NCBI RefSeq assembly: GCF_020618475.1
Contig: NZ_CP085337.1
Span: 620,001-684,000 of the forward strand
Source: Haladaptatus halobius
Lineage (GTDB): Archaea > Halobacteriota > Halobacteria > Halobacteriales > Haladaptataceae
Reading direction: 5' to 3'
Length of the DNA: 64,000 nucleotides
A program made the translations under genes and the position numbers. This document shows, piece by piece, positions 18,980 to 27,093 of the stretch (positions are counted from its first letter, which is position 1; each line of letters begins with the position of its first letter). The notes beneath the pieces were generated by a model. That model did no database searches and was not told where the DNA came from. It saw only the letters and a program-made list of their open reading frames with translations.

Positions 18980-19129
18980 ATTGTACAGGTGGATTCGTAG
19001 CTGGAATACTTCTTTGTTGGGCGGTACCGAGACGTGAATGTCGGGTCGGTAAACGATTCAGATTCATCGCTGACCTGCTGCAAGTCACGGGAGCGTTGGG
19101 AGTTCCAATCAGAGTTTCTGGTCAAGATA

Positions 19130-19190
19130 CGTCTTGCATTCAGCACGACTCCTGAAACCTATCACCGTCCGAGAGTTTCAACAAGACCGA
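19130..19190 (-). repeat. Dispersed GTTGAAAC repeat, copy 3
   Basis: The minus strand reads CTTGTTGAAACTCTCGGACG and, about 20 nt later, CGTGCTGAATGCAAGACG. It is homologous to 6600-6680 (-) and 18160-18215 (+). Confidence 0.4.
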
Positions 19191-19371
19191 ATTCGTCCAT
19201 GGCATCGTAGTTCTCGAATGCGAGGACAACATCGACATCGCTCTATTGGGTGACTTCCTTGGTCGGGTTCACAAAACGTCCCGTGAGACATACACTGAGA
19301 AGGCGATCCTCGTTGACTTCGAGTGCATCTCGGATTTGTGGCCACGTAGGTTTGCTTTCGTGATTGCCCAT
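19162..19371 (-). pseudogene. Small decayed ORF with nucleotidyltransferase-like tail
   Basis: The frame starts MGNHESKPTWPQIRDALEVN and runs to a TAG (VNPTKEVTQ, stop). It then continues in frame with SDVDVVLAFENYDAMDEFGL to a TGA. SDVDVVLAFE resembles the strand of MNT-type minimal nucleotidyltransferases (D-x-D), but no other motif is visible. Its 3' end coincides with a copy of the GTTGAAAC repeat, so part of this may be element sequence. Confidence 0.35.
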
Positions 19372-19394
19372 TGCAGTGGAGTATCGGTAATTGG

Positions 19395-19580
19395 TTACTG
19401 TGATACCGGTACCAAGTCGCGATGTCGAAACCAGACATCTATGTCCTCGCTAACGGTTTCGATGCGGTAGCTGTAGGAGTCCAGTTCACGCCCAGTCTCG
19501 TCTCCGAGATTGTCCTGCAGGATGTCTGTAATGGTGCCTTCTTTCCCATGGTATTCGCTATCGAGATCAGTCTCGGCCAC
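19395..19580 (-). CDS. Small acidic protein of unknown function, 61 aa
   Basis: The product reads MAETDLDSEYHGKEGTITDI at the start and ends DIDVWFRHRDLVPVSQ. Its acidic composition, predicted beta strands (GKEGTITDI, SYRIETV) and GC-rich third positions support coding. The fold could be a small SH3-like or RNA-binding barrel, which is a guess. Upstream on its strand (19600-19760) is AT-rich and could hold a promoter. Confidence 0.6.
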   Translation of the reverse strand: MAETDLDSEYHGKEGTITDILQDNLGDETGRELDSYSYRIETVSEDIDVWFRHRDLVPVSQ

Positions 19581-19761
19581 GTAGACCTGTACTTCGTCGC
19601 CCGGTTAGTAAGGGTCGCTCGCTGGCTGAAGCACGTCCTGCATCGATACTCGATATTCTGTGTGGTGAGCTTTTTATCAATATCGGACTCTCTACAGGCT
19701 TCTATACCTAATACGCAATTAAGTGATAAATTTGCATAATCTTTTTTGGTTTGTTTCAGCC

Positions 19762-19995
19762 TCAAGAATTGTCAGTTTCGCAAACAACTTCGCGAAGTTC
19801 TTCTAGTAGGTCAGAATGGTTCTCTTCCAAAATTTCGACATCCCTTGTCAGTTCTTCGTTGATTTTACGCCTAACTCGAGATACTGCTTGATAATGCCGA
19901 TCTGTTTTCTCCTCTGTTTCTAATAATTCTCGTTCCGAATCAGTGAGTATCGCGCGACGTCGAGGCATCTCGTATTTCAGTGATTTAGTAGCCAT
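19762..19995 (-). CDS. Small coiled-coil protein of unknown function, 77 aa
   Basis: Starting at 19995 the product is MATKSLKYEMPRRRAILTDS and then ERELLETEEKTDRHYQAVSR, a basic head followed by a long charged helix with coiled-coil heptads. Proteins of this look are frequent on haloarchaeal plasmids and integrated elements. It is transcribed divergently from the operon at 20174. A TATA-like TTTTATGG (minus strand, about 20023-20030) lies about 30 nt before the start. The shared intergenic palindrome suggests that it, or a neighbour, is self-regulated. Confidence 0.65.
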   Translation of the reverse strand: MATKSLKYEMPRRRAILTDSERELLETEEKTDRHYQAVSRVRRKINEELTRDVEILEENHSDLLEELREVVCETDNS

Positions 19996-20046
19996 TGCAT
20001 TATATGGTAGTGTTCCAAGACCCATAAAACTCCCATATTAGGCAAC

Positions 20047-20064
20047 CTTCCCACAATTGGGAAG
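20047..20064. promoter_or_regulatory. Palindromic operator between divergent genes
   Basis: CTTCCCA-CAAT-TGGGAAG has 7 bp perfect arms around 4 nt. It lies between the divergent starts at 19995 (-) and 20174 (+) and next to the TATA-like tattaagta at 20065-20073. This is a natural site for a dimeric repressor controlling the small-ORF operon. Confidence 0.5.
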
Positions 20065-20173
20065 TATTAAGTACATGGGTTGCCATACTTGACAATAGGA
20101 GCATGGGATACCTCAGAAGATGAGGTTGGTGCTGGTGACACCTTCCCCGTGCTTCGCTGGAGACCAACGAAGC

Positions 20174-20245
20174 ATGACTAGCAATACCCCTGCCGTAGAA
20201 AAACGCATCGGCTACCAACCACCTGTTTTCGGAGGACACGACTAA
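20174..20245 (+). CDS. 23-residue leader ORF of the coupled operon
   Basis: It encodes MTSNTPAVEKRIGYQPPVFG GHD. Its stop overlaps the next ATG (TAATG), and GGAGGA inside it serves as Shine-Dalgarno for that gene. It is either a translated leader coupling to the next gene or a very small protein. An inverted repeat (GTGCTTCG...CGAAGCAT) precedes it. Confidence 0.5.
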   Translation: MTSNTPAVEKRIGYQPPVFGGHD

Positions 20246-20742
20246 TGGCGTTCTTCGACGAGAAACCCAACGGCGGCGCGCTCTCACTCGAGGCCCAATT
20301 CGGCGCAAAAGTCTTCCACCCAGTCAAACGCCTCGAACCCACACCCGAAACCGCCCCCCACGACCCAGACCAACCCACTCCCGAAAACACTGACGAGGCA
20401 ATCACCCGAGCGTACCTCGTCGAACTGCGGGTTGGCTTCCAAACCCGAACGAAGACCACTAGCCAAGAGCCCTACTTGTATTGCATCTACGCAATAGCGG
20501 ACTGCCAGCGATTCTTCGAACGTCGCCTTCCGATCAACTACGACGAGGAGGGCTTCCAGATTCCCGAGGACACCGACACCTACCGCTCGGTCACAGCCAC
20601 CAAAACGGGCAATCCCAACCTCCCCTCGACACCACCGGGCGAAACCCAAGCAGAAACCCGCAGGCACTACCAGCGCATCCTCGAACGGTGCTACGACATC
20701 GAAGCTGACACCCACACCGCACCAACTGAGGTGCGCGCGTAG
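20245..20742 (+). CDS. Unknown accessory protein A of the coupled operon, 165 aa
   Basis: It begins MAFFDEKPNGGALSLEAQFG. A Pro/Thr-rich linker (about residues 35-55) is followed by YLVELRVGFQTRTK and EPYLYCIYAIADCQRFFER, then an acidic tail. No known domain is recognised. It is preceded by GGAGGA and linked by overlapping stop/start codons to both neighbours (TAATG and TAGATG). Composition and length suggest a soluble protein acting with the other operon members. Confidence 0.65.
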   Translation: MAFFDEKPNGGALSLEAQFGAKVFHPVKRLEPTPETAPHDPDQPTPENTDEAITRAYLVELRVGFQTRTKTTSQEPYLYCIYAIADCQRFFERRLPINYDEEGFQIPEDTDTYRSVTATKTGNPNLPSTPPGETQAETRRHYQRILERCYDIEADTHTAPTEVRA

Positions 20743-21135
20743 ATGCCCCTCACAGAACGCCCTCCCCGGAGAGCGCTAGCTGTCGGCACACGACCGAACC
20801 ACGACAACCCGTCTGTGAACCAGAACGCTTTCCTATCAGAATTAGCACTTATGTGCGTAAACTATTTCTTCTCACTAGGAAATGTGCAACCAAGGCAAAA
20901 CAGCCTGAAACGCCAGCGGGCGTATCCTTATCGACACAGACGCGGCCACAACGTACCGTACCCAAAGAGCGACAGCCAACCCCAAACCCACCACACCTGG
21001 TTCCAGCCCATGAAACTCACACCACGGAACCCCAGCAAACGACGACGACTCCAGACCGACCACCGCGACCCCAGCGAACACACGGCTTGTCTCACTACAC
21101 CTGACGAACACCCGGACAAGTGGAGGCGAGCGTAA
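20743..21135 (+). CDS. Unknown accessory ORF B of the coupled operon, 130 aa
   Basis: It starts directly after the previous stop (TAGATG), with GAGGTG about 12 nt upstream as ribosome binding site, and ends TAATG on the next gene. The product is basic and Arg/Pro/His-rich (SLKRQRAYPYRHRRGHNVPY), unlike the acidic neighbours. The sequence around 20840-20890 is AT-rich. Either it is a real nucleic-acid-binding protein or only its position in the operon makes it look coded. Confidence 0.4.
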   Translation: MPLTERPPRRALAVGTRPNHDNPSVNQNAFLSELALMCVNYFFSLGNVQPRQNSLKRQRAYPYRHRRGHNVPYPKSDSQPQTHHTWFQPMKLTPRNPSKRRRLQTDHRDPSEHTACLTTPDEHPDKWRRA

Positions 21136-21572
21136 TGGCCGACCACGATCGTGAGCCACCGCGCACGCCAGCACAGAACACCGACCACTCGTGGTCACCA
21201 GATGACAAGATCACGGAAGACGAGATCGAAGAGGCGTTCGAACAGTGCCCCCACTGCGGACGGTACATCGTTCGGAATACCAACGCACATTACTGCGACC
21301 CAGCCGAATACCGGCCCAATCCGAACGAAGAGGAATGCAACCGCCGCATCGAGGCCAATCCCTTCCCGGACGACGATCCAGTCCTCGTCCGCGAACACCA
21401 AACGCGAAACACGTACGCCTACCACGAACCTGATAGCGACGACACACCACTCTGTCCGGCCAGTGCCGACCAGTCGTTCGTCACGCTCGCCCGCAAGCAA
21501 GCACATGAGCAACGACTAGTGCCCTGCCGGCGCTGTCAACGCATTCGTGACACAGGGGAAGATGGCCGATGA
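21135..21572 (+). CDS. Zinc-finger-like accessory protein C of the coupled operon, 145 aa
   Basis: It contains CPHCGRYIVRNTNAHYC (about residues 37-53), an FYVE/ribbon-like Cys3His cluster, and a second CRRCQRI pair near the C-terminus. Both may hold zinc. It is preceded by GGAGG 10 nt upstream and overlaps its neighbours at both ends (TAATG, ATGA). The acidic linker NPNEEECNRRIEANPFPDDD is typical of haloarchaea. Function is unknown; DNA or RNA binding is plausible. Confidence 0.65.
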   Translation: MADHDREPPRTPAQNTDHSWSPDDKITEDEIEEAFEQCPHCGRYIVRNTNAHYCDPAEYRPNPNEEECNRRIEANPFPDDDPVLVREHQTRNTYAYHEPDSDDTPLCPASADQSFVTLARKQAHEQRLVPCRRCQRIRDTGEDGR

Positions 21573-21901
21573 CCGACACCACCGTCATCCGCAACTTCGA
21601 GTGTGCAGACTCCATCCAAATTCGGACACAGCACCGCACGCTCACGGGCGTTGTCTATCAGTGTGACCACTGTGAACCAACACTCACCTGTCGAGGCCCG
21701 GAACCCGGCGAGTACGTTCTGTACGTTGCCACGCCCTGTCACGACCTCTACAGACTCCAGTACACCTACTACGACGAGATTGAGCACACCGAAGTCAAAC
21801 TCGATTACTACGAACGCACACCCAGCGGCCAGTACAGTTGGCTTCGCACTGGGGCGTCTGTCGAGGCCATCACCGACCCAACAGCAGGTGACCAGCCGTG
21901 A
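21569..21901 (+). CDS. Unknown accessory protein D of the coupled operon, 110 aa
   Basis: It begins MTDTTVIRNFECADSIQIRT. Cysteines in YQCDHCEPTLTC (about residues 30-41) suggest another small metal site, followed by beta-rich segments (YVLYVATPCHDLYRLQYTYY). The start overlaps the previous stop by 4 nt, and the end overlaps the next GTG by 4 nt. No family was recognised. Confidence 0.6.
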   Translation: MTDTTVIRNFECADSIQIRTQHRTLTGVVYQCDHCEPTLTCRGPEPGEYVLYVATPCHDLYRLQYTYYDEIEHTEVKLDYYERTPSGQYSWLRTGASVEAITDPTAGDQP

Positions 21902-22317
21902 CGACCGACCACGCCACAGTCGTCCCCACACCGTTGAATCCCCGCGACCCAGACCGACTCGTCCAGCACCTCTCACCGGGTGACCGCGTTCGCATCGCGA
22001 CGACTGACCGCCCACGGACGATCTGCACTGTCGCCGCGACGAATCCACCAGCCCACTCATCGCCACTGCTGGTGCTCATTGCACCGCCGCTCACAACTAC
22101 AGCCCAGCAAGCCACTCAGTACGCCCACTACCACTGCACGACCACCCAGACGCAGTCTGATGCCGCGCCCATACCCGTCGTCGAGTACACGCACACGACC
22201 AGCGACACGACCACCCGTTGTATCGGCACGCTCACCACCATCGCTCGCCTTCCCGCCCTGTCTACACCGTCGGAAGCCGACACAGCAACGCCCAAAGGTG
22301 GAGGCGATGGTCGATGA
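21898..22317 (+). CDS. Unknown accessory protein E of the coupled operon, 139 aa (GTG start)
   Basis: The start codon is GTG in a GTGA overlap with the previous stop. The product includes HLSPGDRVRIATTDRPRTIC and PLLVLIAPPLTTTAQQATQY, suggesting a small beta barrel, and is Thr-rich. It ends in an ATGA overlap with the next small ORF. No motif ties it to a known function. Confidence 0.55.
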   Translation: MTTDHATVVPTPLNPRDPDRLVQHLSPGDRVRIATTDRPRTICTVAATNPPAHSSPLLVLIAPPLTTTAQQATQYAHYHCTTTQTQSDAAPIPVVEYTHTTSDTTTRCIGTLTTIARLPALSTPSEADTATPKGGGDGR

Positions 22318-22406
22318 GTGACACCACCATTTCCGAAGTTTTGATTTGCGAAGACACCAGCCAGCCGCCAGCTACCTGCAGAATCACAGCCGGAGGTGCC
22401 CGATAG
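22314..22406 (+). CDS. 30-residue ORF of the coupled operon
   Basis: ATG at 22314 overlaps the previous stop (ATGA), with GGAGG 12 nt upstream. It encodes MSDTTISEVLICEDTSQPPA and ten more residues with two Cys, and ends TAG immediately before the next ATG. GGAGGT within it serves the next gene. It may be a coupling ORF rather than a functional protein. Confidence 0.45.
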   Translation: MSDTTISEVLICEDTSQPPATCRITAGGAR

Positions 22407-23603
22407 ATGGCAGCCACCACCGACACCGTTCAGATACACCAGCCCAACTCCGACCCCCACCCGAAAAACGTCCAGAAGACCTTCTGGACGGACACGCCGA
22501 ACGACACGAAACTCAGCGCACTCGCCGCCGTCAACGATTGCTCGCAAGGTGCGCTTCTTCGCAGTCTCATCGACGATGCATTCGCCGAGCAGTTCGACGA
22601 TCTCGATCCTCAATTCATCGATCAAGGTCACGTCTCTGTCGACGAACTCCACGCGCTCGCAACGGATGACACGACCGTCGACCATCTTGCCCTCGAGTCC
22701 GAGATAGATGAGTGCGAGACCGCCGAGACCGAAACCGTTGCAGAGTACGAGCCTGACTCGTACTATCTGACTGTCACACCCGACGACCTCGCTGAACCTG
22801 GCCCTGAATTAGAGTGGGAGACATTGCGCGATGCAGTAAAGAATCCCGAAGACGGTGGTTACTGGAACGACGAGCTCGAGATCCACGACAGTCGGGTTGG
22901 CGAAGAGACGTTGAAAGCCAGTCACCGACCAGCGGCTCGCATCCTCACAGCACTGGCTCACTCGAATGCCTACGAGAATGGCATCTTGCCAAAGGCGATG
23001 ATCGACGACCTCGTCGAAACCTACTGTCTGCATCTCACCAATCGCGTCACAAACGACGAACAGGAACGTGGGAAAGAGCACATCCGCGAGACGTACAGGG
23101 CCCTCATCACTGACCACCTCTACGAAAATCCGTCGCCGACCGCCAATTCGTACTACTGCAGCAAAACACAGCTCCAGACAAGACTCCAGGCGGAAGTAGA
23201 TACCGCCCAGGCCGTGGCCGAATGTGCTGATACCATCACCGACTTCGACGCCTGGAAAGAGGCACAGGAGATGACCACCGACGCAGACACACGAGAAGTG
23301 ACCATCGATATAGACGGCGCAACTGACGACGAGGTGCGACGACTGTGGCATAGCGATCTCGTGTCCTGGGTTGAAGACCTCGCTCGTGCGAAGCATGTCG
23401 GACGTAGACACGCCGCTGACCTCCGATCTGGTGACTACGACAGCACACACGTGAACGGCGACACGGAGACGACTGCGTTCAACGCGTTGCACGCGAACTT
23501 GCATGACGCTCGAGCAGCATTTGACGAGCTGTCCGCGGACGTGAAAGTCGAGGTCATCGAGGCACTCGACGACGCGCTCCTCGCCGTCATCACCAGCAGT
23601 TAA
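22407..23603 (+). CDS. Large unknown protein F of the coupled operon, 398 aa
   Basis: This is the terminal and largest gene of the operon. Residues 20-75 (KNVQKTFWTDTPNDTKLSAL, then NDCSQGALLRSLIDDAF) resemble a ribbon-helix-helix-like segment. The middle is strongly acidic (ESEIDECETAETETVAEYEP). The C-terminal half is helical, with an abundance of Asp, Glu and Ala. There are no catalytic motifs or membrane segments. It follows the 30-residue ORF directly (TAGATG), with GGAGGT upstream. It may be a plasmid- or virus-type partner protein; the role is unknown. Confidence 0.65.
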   Translation: MAATTDTVQIHQPNSDPHPKNVQKTFWTDTPNDTKLSALAAVNDCSQGALLRSLIDDAFAEQFDDLDPQFIDQGHVSVDELHALATDDTTVDHLALESEIDECETAETETVAEYEPDSYYLTVTPDDLAEPGPELEWETLRDAVKNPEDGGYWNDELEIHDSRVGEETLKASHRPAARILTALAHSNAYENGILPKAMIDDLVETYCLHLTNRVTNDEQERGKEHIRETYRALITDHLYENPSPTANSYYCSKTQLQTRLQAEVDTAQAVAECADTITDFDAWKEAQEMTTDADTREVTIDIDGATDDEVRRLWHSDLVSWVEDLARAKHVGRRHAADLRSGDYDSTHVNGDTETTAFNALHANLHDARAAFDELSADVKVEVIEALDDALLAVITSS

Positions 23604-23799
23604 GCTCGGATGCACCCGCGATGATCGCCCTCGGACAGGGAGCGATGGCACTCGCCATCCAGAGTGCATGTCCTGCATAAATAAGGGAGATGTCCCTGGA
23701 GGACACCGATGAACGCTCGGTGTGTTCTCCCGCGAAAAAGTATTGAGAGGAGTCCTATCCGAGGGAAGATGGTAATCAGCGAACTCTAATCACGAGCGC

Positions 23800-24075
23800 C
23801 TACTCGCCTTCGTCGTCGACGCAGGCATGGATTTCGCCATCGGCGTTCCAGACGGTGACAGTCCCATCGGGAATATCGAATTCGACGGAGAGATCACTGG
23901 CTGGTTGATGGCTGAACAACTTGTTCAGCGCATCAGGATCGATGACATCGTAGAGTCGAAAATCAAGGTCATCTACATCATTACTATTGTATTGTGCTAA
24001 TGTTTCAAGCACGACTATACTTGCTTGCGGGTCACTACTACCACCAATACGGTGATTTACAGTGCACTCAGTCAT
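23800..24075 (-). CDS. HalOD1-domain protein, 91 aa
   Basis: It consists almost entirely of one haloarchaeal output domain (HalOD1): IVVLETLAQYNSNDVDDLDF, then YDVIDPDALNKLF and DGTVTVWNADGEIHACVDDE. In haloarchaea this domain occurs alone or attached to receiver and sensor proteins and is thought to relay signals by protein contact. The N-terminus (MTECTVNHRIGGSSDPQASI) is short. It stands alone with AT-rich flanks. Confidence 0.75.
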   Translation of the reverse strand: MTECTVNHRIGGSSDPQASIVVLETLAQYNSNDVDDLDFRLYDVIDPDALNKLFSHQPASDLSVEFDIPDGTVTVWNADGEIHACVDDEGE

Positions 24076-24293
24076 TTCCCGTATGCTAATTAGGACGAAG
24101 AACTATAAGAATGTTGATTAATGTGCACAATATTCCAAACAGACTACTATCTGATAACCCTTCGGTTGAATATTTGTATCGCTTGGTTTGTGACGAGTAG
24201 AACCTGAGGCATCTGACCTACGAGGTTTGCACTACGGCCTTCTCATCCGAGATTCAGACAACGTCGAAGGATTTCAACAGTGCTACCTCTAAT

Positions 24294-24316
24294 GGTCGTC
24301 CGCTAGCGGATGACCG
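24294..24316. repeat. Near-perfect 22 bp palindrome
   Basis: GGTCGTCCGCTAGCGGATGACC pairs along its whole length apart from one G-T wobble. It lies in the gene-free gap between the HalOD1 and TRAM genes and beside a weak copy of the GTTGAAAC-type repeat (aaggatttcaacag). It could be a terminator or an element end. Confidence 0.35.
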
Positions 24317-24363
24317 GCAAAGACAAGCACACGGCCCCCCTGATGAGAGACAAGAACTGACGA

Positions 24364-24771
24364 ATGGAGATTCCTGACGAATTACTGTGTTTATTCAGTG
24401 CCCAAATTGAAGAACAGGACAACACCTACCATCTCACAGTGCCGAAACGAGAGATAGTAGATGGAGATGTGGAACGTGGTGTGGCGTATCGCGTGGCATT
24501 GCTCGGGTCTAAAGACACAACAGACGATTCGAATCCAAAACCAGAACCAACCCAGAATCAATCAGGGCCACCTGTCGCAGAGGGAGACCGTCGGAGTGTT
24601 GAAATCGAAGAAATCGGCAAGCATGGCGATGGCATCGCCCGTGTCGAACACGGCTACGTGATCATCGTTCCCGACACGGAAAAACACGACCGCGTGACCG
24701 TCGAGATCACGAATGTCGCCGAAACTGTCGCCTTCGCTGAGGTCGTCGAACGAAAACCATACTACGAGTAG
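24364..24771 (+). CDS. TRAM-domain protein
   Basis: This 135 aa protein has an N-terminal region (MEIPDELLCLFSAQIEEQDN, DNTYHLTVPK), a Pro/Asn linker, and a C-terminal TRAM RNA-binding barrel (VEIEEIGKHGDGIARVEHGY and VPDTEKHDRVTVEITNVAET, about residues 78-130). Archaeal TRAM proteins bind RNA with little specificity and some act as RNA chaperones. The single-gene transcript and intact frame suggest a functional copy. The domain assignment is firm; the biological role is inference. Confidence 0.85.
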   Translation: MEIPDELLCLFSAQIEEQDNTYHLTVPKREIVDGDVERGVAYRVALLGSKDTTDDSNPKPEPTQNQSGPPVAEGDRRSVEIEEIGKHGDGIARVEHGYVIIVPDTEKHDRVTVEITNVAETVAFAEVVERKPYYE

Positions 24772-25098
24772 TTCTCAAGCAACGCAGTCTCTCGAGAGTA
24801 GGCTCGAAATATAAGGACAGACATGCGGTGCATCCGTTCTCCTGGAACACATTCCACTGGGTATAACGACAGTTCGATGAAAGTGATATCACTCCACGAA
24901 ACACGACAGACACGAACACCAGCTGTCCAGTGAAACGCCCTCTCGCTGGCGCGAGAACCCCCATTGACGAGTGATATCACAATCGCCACTCTTGTTCTCG
25001 TCCGCTCGTTTCCAACAAACCGTACGGGGCCTCGACAGCACACGGTGCTCACACCGGGTAGCCACACGAACACACGTAGAATGAGAACCTCACATGAA

Positions 25099-25140
25099 GA
25101 ACGGTGCAGTTGCACCGTTCCGGACGACCCGAGTCGTCCG
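25099..25140. repeat. Two tandem perfect hairpins
   Basis: GAACGGTGCA-GT-TGCACCGTTC (10 bp arms) is directly followed by CGGACGAC-CCGA-GTCGTCCG (8 bp arms). Both are perfect and abut without spacer. This could be a strong structured RNA, a bidirectional terminator or a transposon end. Confidence 0.55.
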
Positions 25141-25245
25141 TCACTGCAACAACTAGCCTACGGACTTCTAGATTCCATAGCCATTTAAAATTTTCTCCAA
25201 ATGTAAACGATTAAATTTTGTCTGGCTGCTAGTTTGCGCGGCAAT
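25138..25245 (+). repeat. Long dispersed repeat, copy 1
   Basis: It shares GTCACT, CTACGGACTTCTAGA, CCATAGCCATTTAAAATTTT and AACGATTAAATTTTGTCT blocks with 38528-38625. Both copies end a short reading frame with YGLL--I-I and stop, then continue as AT-rich conserved sequence. Confidence 0.5.
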
Positions 25246-25580
25246 TCTACCGAGATGTGGATAAATCCCCGTCTTCCAGCGTGGTTTTCGCTCCCGACCA
25301 AGTACTGTTGGGGGAGCTAGCCGAACGACGAGAACACCGGAGATTGTGATATCACTCTTTTCGAGTGCGGTCACCGTCCGGACGAACTGGTTGACGGCCA
25401 GCTCGTCGTTTCGTGCAAGCAAGAATTGAGCGTGGAGATGCCTATGCGAAGCGCCCCGGGTCAAGTTCGTCAGCGGTATTGTCGAAGAAACTCACTGCTT
25501 GAACGAGTTCCTGCCGCAGCCGACCAGTCACTCTGGTTGGAGTGCCCCGCTCCTCTTTCTCCAGACAATCCGCGTACCCT

Positions 25581-26831
25581 TCAGTCTTTGATGCTCGACT
25601 GATACGCTGGTTCTGGTGCTCGCCAAGCTACTGCAACGCCACAAACAGCGAGTGCACCAGCGAAAAAGAACGCAGTAGTGAAGCCGGCCATATCGACGAC
25701 AACACCACCAGCAATCGGTGCAAGGAACGCACCAGCGAGTCCGATGCTAGTCTGGAACGCCACTGCGGTGGCAGCGACACGCGGGTTAACTATTTCTCTG
25801 ACATACGTAAACGACAATCCAAGCGTAAGCTGGACGGCGAACCCAGCGGCGAGCAGAATCGCAACGAGTATCGGAATCGACTGAAAGTGTGTAAAGCCTA
25901 GCACAAGCGGTGCTGCTAGACAGAAGGAACCAAGGAGAACCGGTTGCCGCTGTCCGCCGAACAATCGATCGGAAAGGACGCCACTACTGATTCGAGCGAG
26001 GACGCCAACCGCAGGAAACACCGCAACAAGTAGTCCACTCACCCCTAACGAGAGACCGACTTCTTCGGTGAGGTACGAGGAGCCCCAACTGTTTACAAAC
26101 AAATATATCGAGTAGCCGAGAAACCCGAGTACTCCAACGAGCCAGACGTTCCGGCTTCGGAGAACGGTTCCAAATTCATGAAGTGTTGGTGCATCGCCAC
26201 CACTCCGTCCAAGTCCACGACTCGTTGGCCAAAACAGTAGCAGGCCGATGAGGGCGAAGCCATTGAACGCGAGAAAGATGGCCGGCCATCCAAACCGGTC
26301 GGCGATGAGCGGTCCCGTTCCCTGTCCAAGTGCGAACCCGATAGGGCCGCTCGCGGTGAACACGCCGACAACTGTTGCTCGGTTAGCGTCGGTCACAGCC
26401 CGGCTCACAATATCGATTCCAGCGTTCCAGACGATAACATATGCGACACCGCCGATGGCCCGGGACACAATGACTGATCGGTAGTCACCGCTCTGACCCG
26501 CTATCCAGCCCCAGATACCAACGGCAAATAGTGTGAGAACTGCAAGGCCCATTGCATGCCTTGAGTTCGTCCGATCGAGAACTGCACCGACAGGAAGGCT
26601 TGCAACGACTGCTGTTCCGAACATAATCCCGACAAGTAGACCGGCGGCTGTCGAGTCGATGTTCAGTGAGTCACGAATTAACGGTGTCACGCTCGCAGGC
26701 ACGATTTCGTAGGCCGCAAGCCCGATAGAGATAAGGCTTGCCCCGCCGACAAGCCCCCACGTAGTCCAAGCTGGTGCGGTCTCGCCTTTCTTGGCAGTTG
26801 TCGCTTGGTCGTCGTCCGGTCGCGTAGTCAT
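25581..26831 (-). CDS. MFS transporter
   Basis: A 416 aa membrane protein with 12 predicted helices. Loop 2-3 carries VGAVLDRTNSRHAMGLAVLT, a variant of the major-facilitator motif G-x3-D-R-x-x-R, and the C-half repeat has SSGVLSDRLFGGQRQPVLLG. It fits the general drug/organic-anion branch of the MFS; substrate is unknown. The start at 26831 (MTTRPDDDQATTAKKGETAP) gives a normal cytosolic N-terminus; an upstream ATG at 26930 would add 33 unlikely residues. It is divergent from the HTH-10 regulator gene 262 nt away, which might control it. Confidence 0.85.
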   Translation of the reverse strand: MTTRPDDDQATTAKKGETAPAWTTWGLVGGASLISIGLAAYEIVPASVTPLIRDSLNIDSTAAGLLVGIMFGTAVVASLPVGAVLDRTNSRHAMGLAVLTLFAVGIWGWIAGQSGDYRSVIVSRAIGGVAYVIVWNAGIDIVSRAVTDANRATVVGVFTASGPIGFALGQGTGPLIADRFGWPAIFLAFNGFALIGLLLFWPTSRGLGRSGGDAPTLHEFGTVLRSRNVWLVGVLGFLGYSIYLFVNSWGSSYLTEEVGLSLGVSGLLVAVFPAVGVLARISSGVLSDRLFGGQRQPVLLGSFCLAAPLVLGFTHFQSIPILVAILLAAGFAVQLTLGLSFTYVREIVNPRVAATAVAFQTSIGLAGAFLAPIAGGVVVDMAGFTTAFFFAGALAVCGVAVAWRAPEPAYQSSIKD

Positions 26832-27093
26832 TGCTGAAGAGGGATTGAGAGTTGGTACTCGACACTCAGGAATGGGTGTTCCGATATCGGTGATTCCCGA
26901 TGAGTCGTATCTCCCAGTTATTTTGCGCAAATCATGTCTTCAGGGGTTGAATAGCAAACACCTTTGTCATTGAGTGGTTTGGTTATTAACTAGCTATGCA
27001 CTCCGTTTCTGACCCACTACACAGCCACCAGCGACAACGCCAATACGGAAACACCCTCAAACAGAGTTCCTGTTGGACTTCTGATTCCGTAGA

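Larger units (their letters stand above)
24772..25580. other. Gene-free repeat-rich region
   Basis: No gene is supported. It contains three copies of GTGATATCAC (about 24882, 24971 and 25346), two tandem perfect hairpins at 25099-25140, and a block at about 25138-25245 repeated at about 38528-38625. The repeated block includes a short coding tail, SLQQLAYGLLDSIAI then stop, matching SLPKFSYGLLEYIVI in the other copy. This looks like the debris of one or more mobile elements. Confidence 0.5.
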
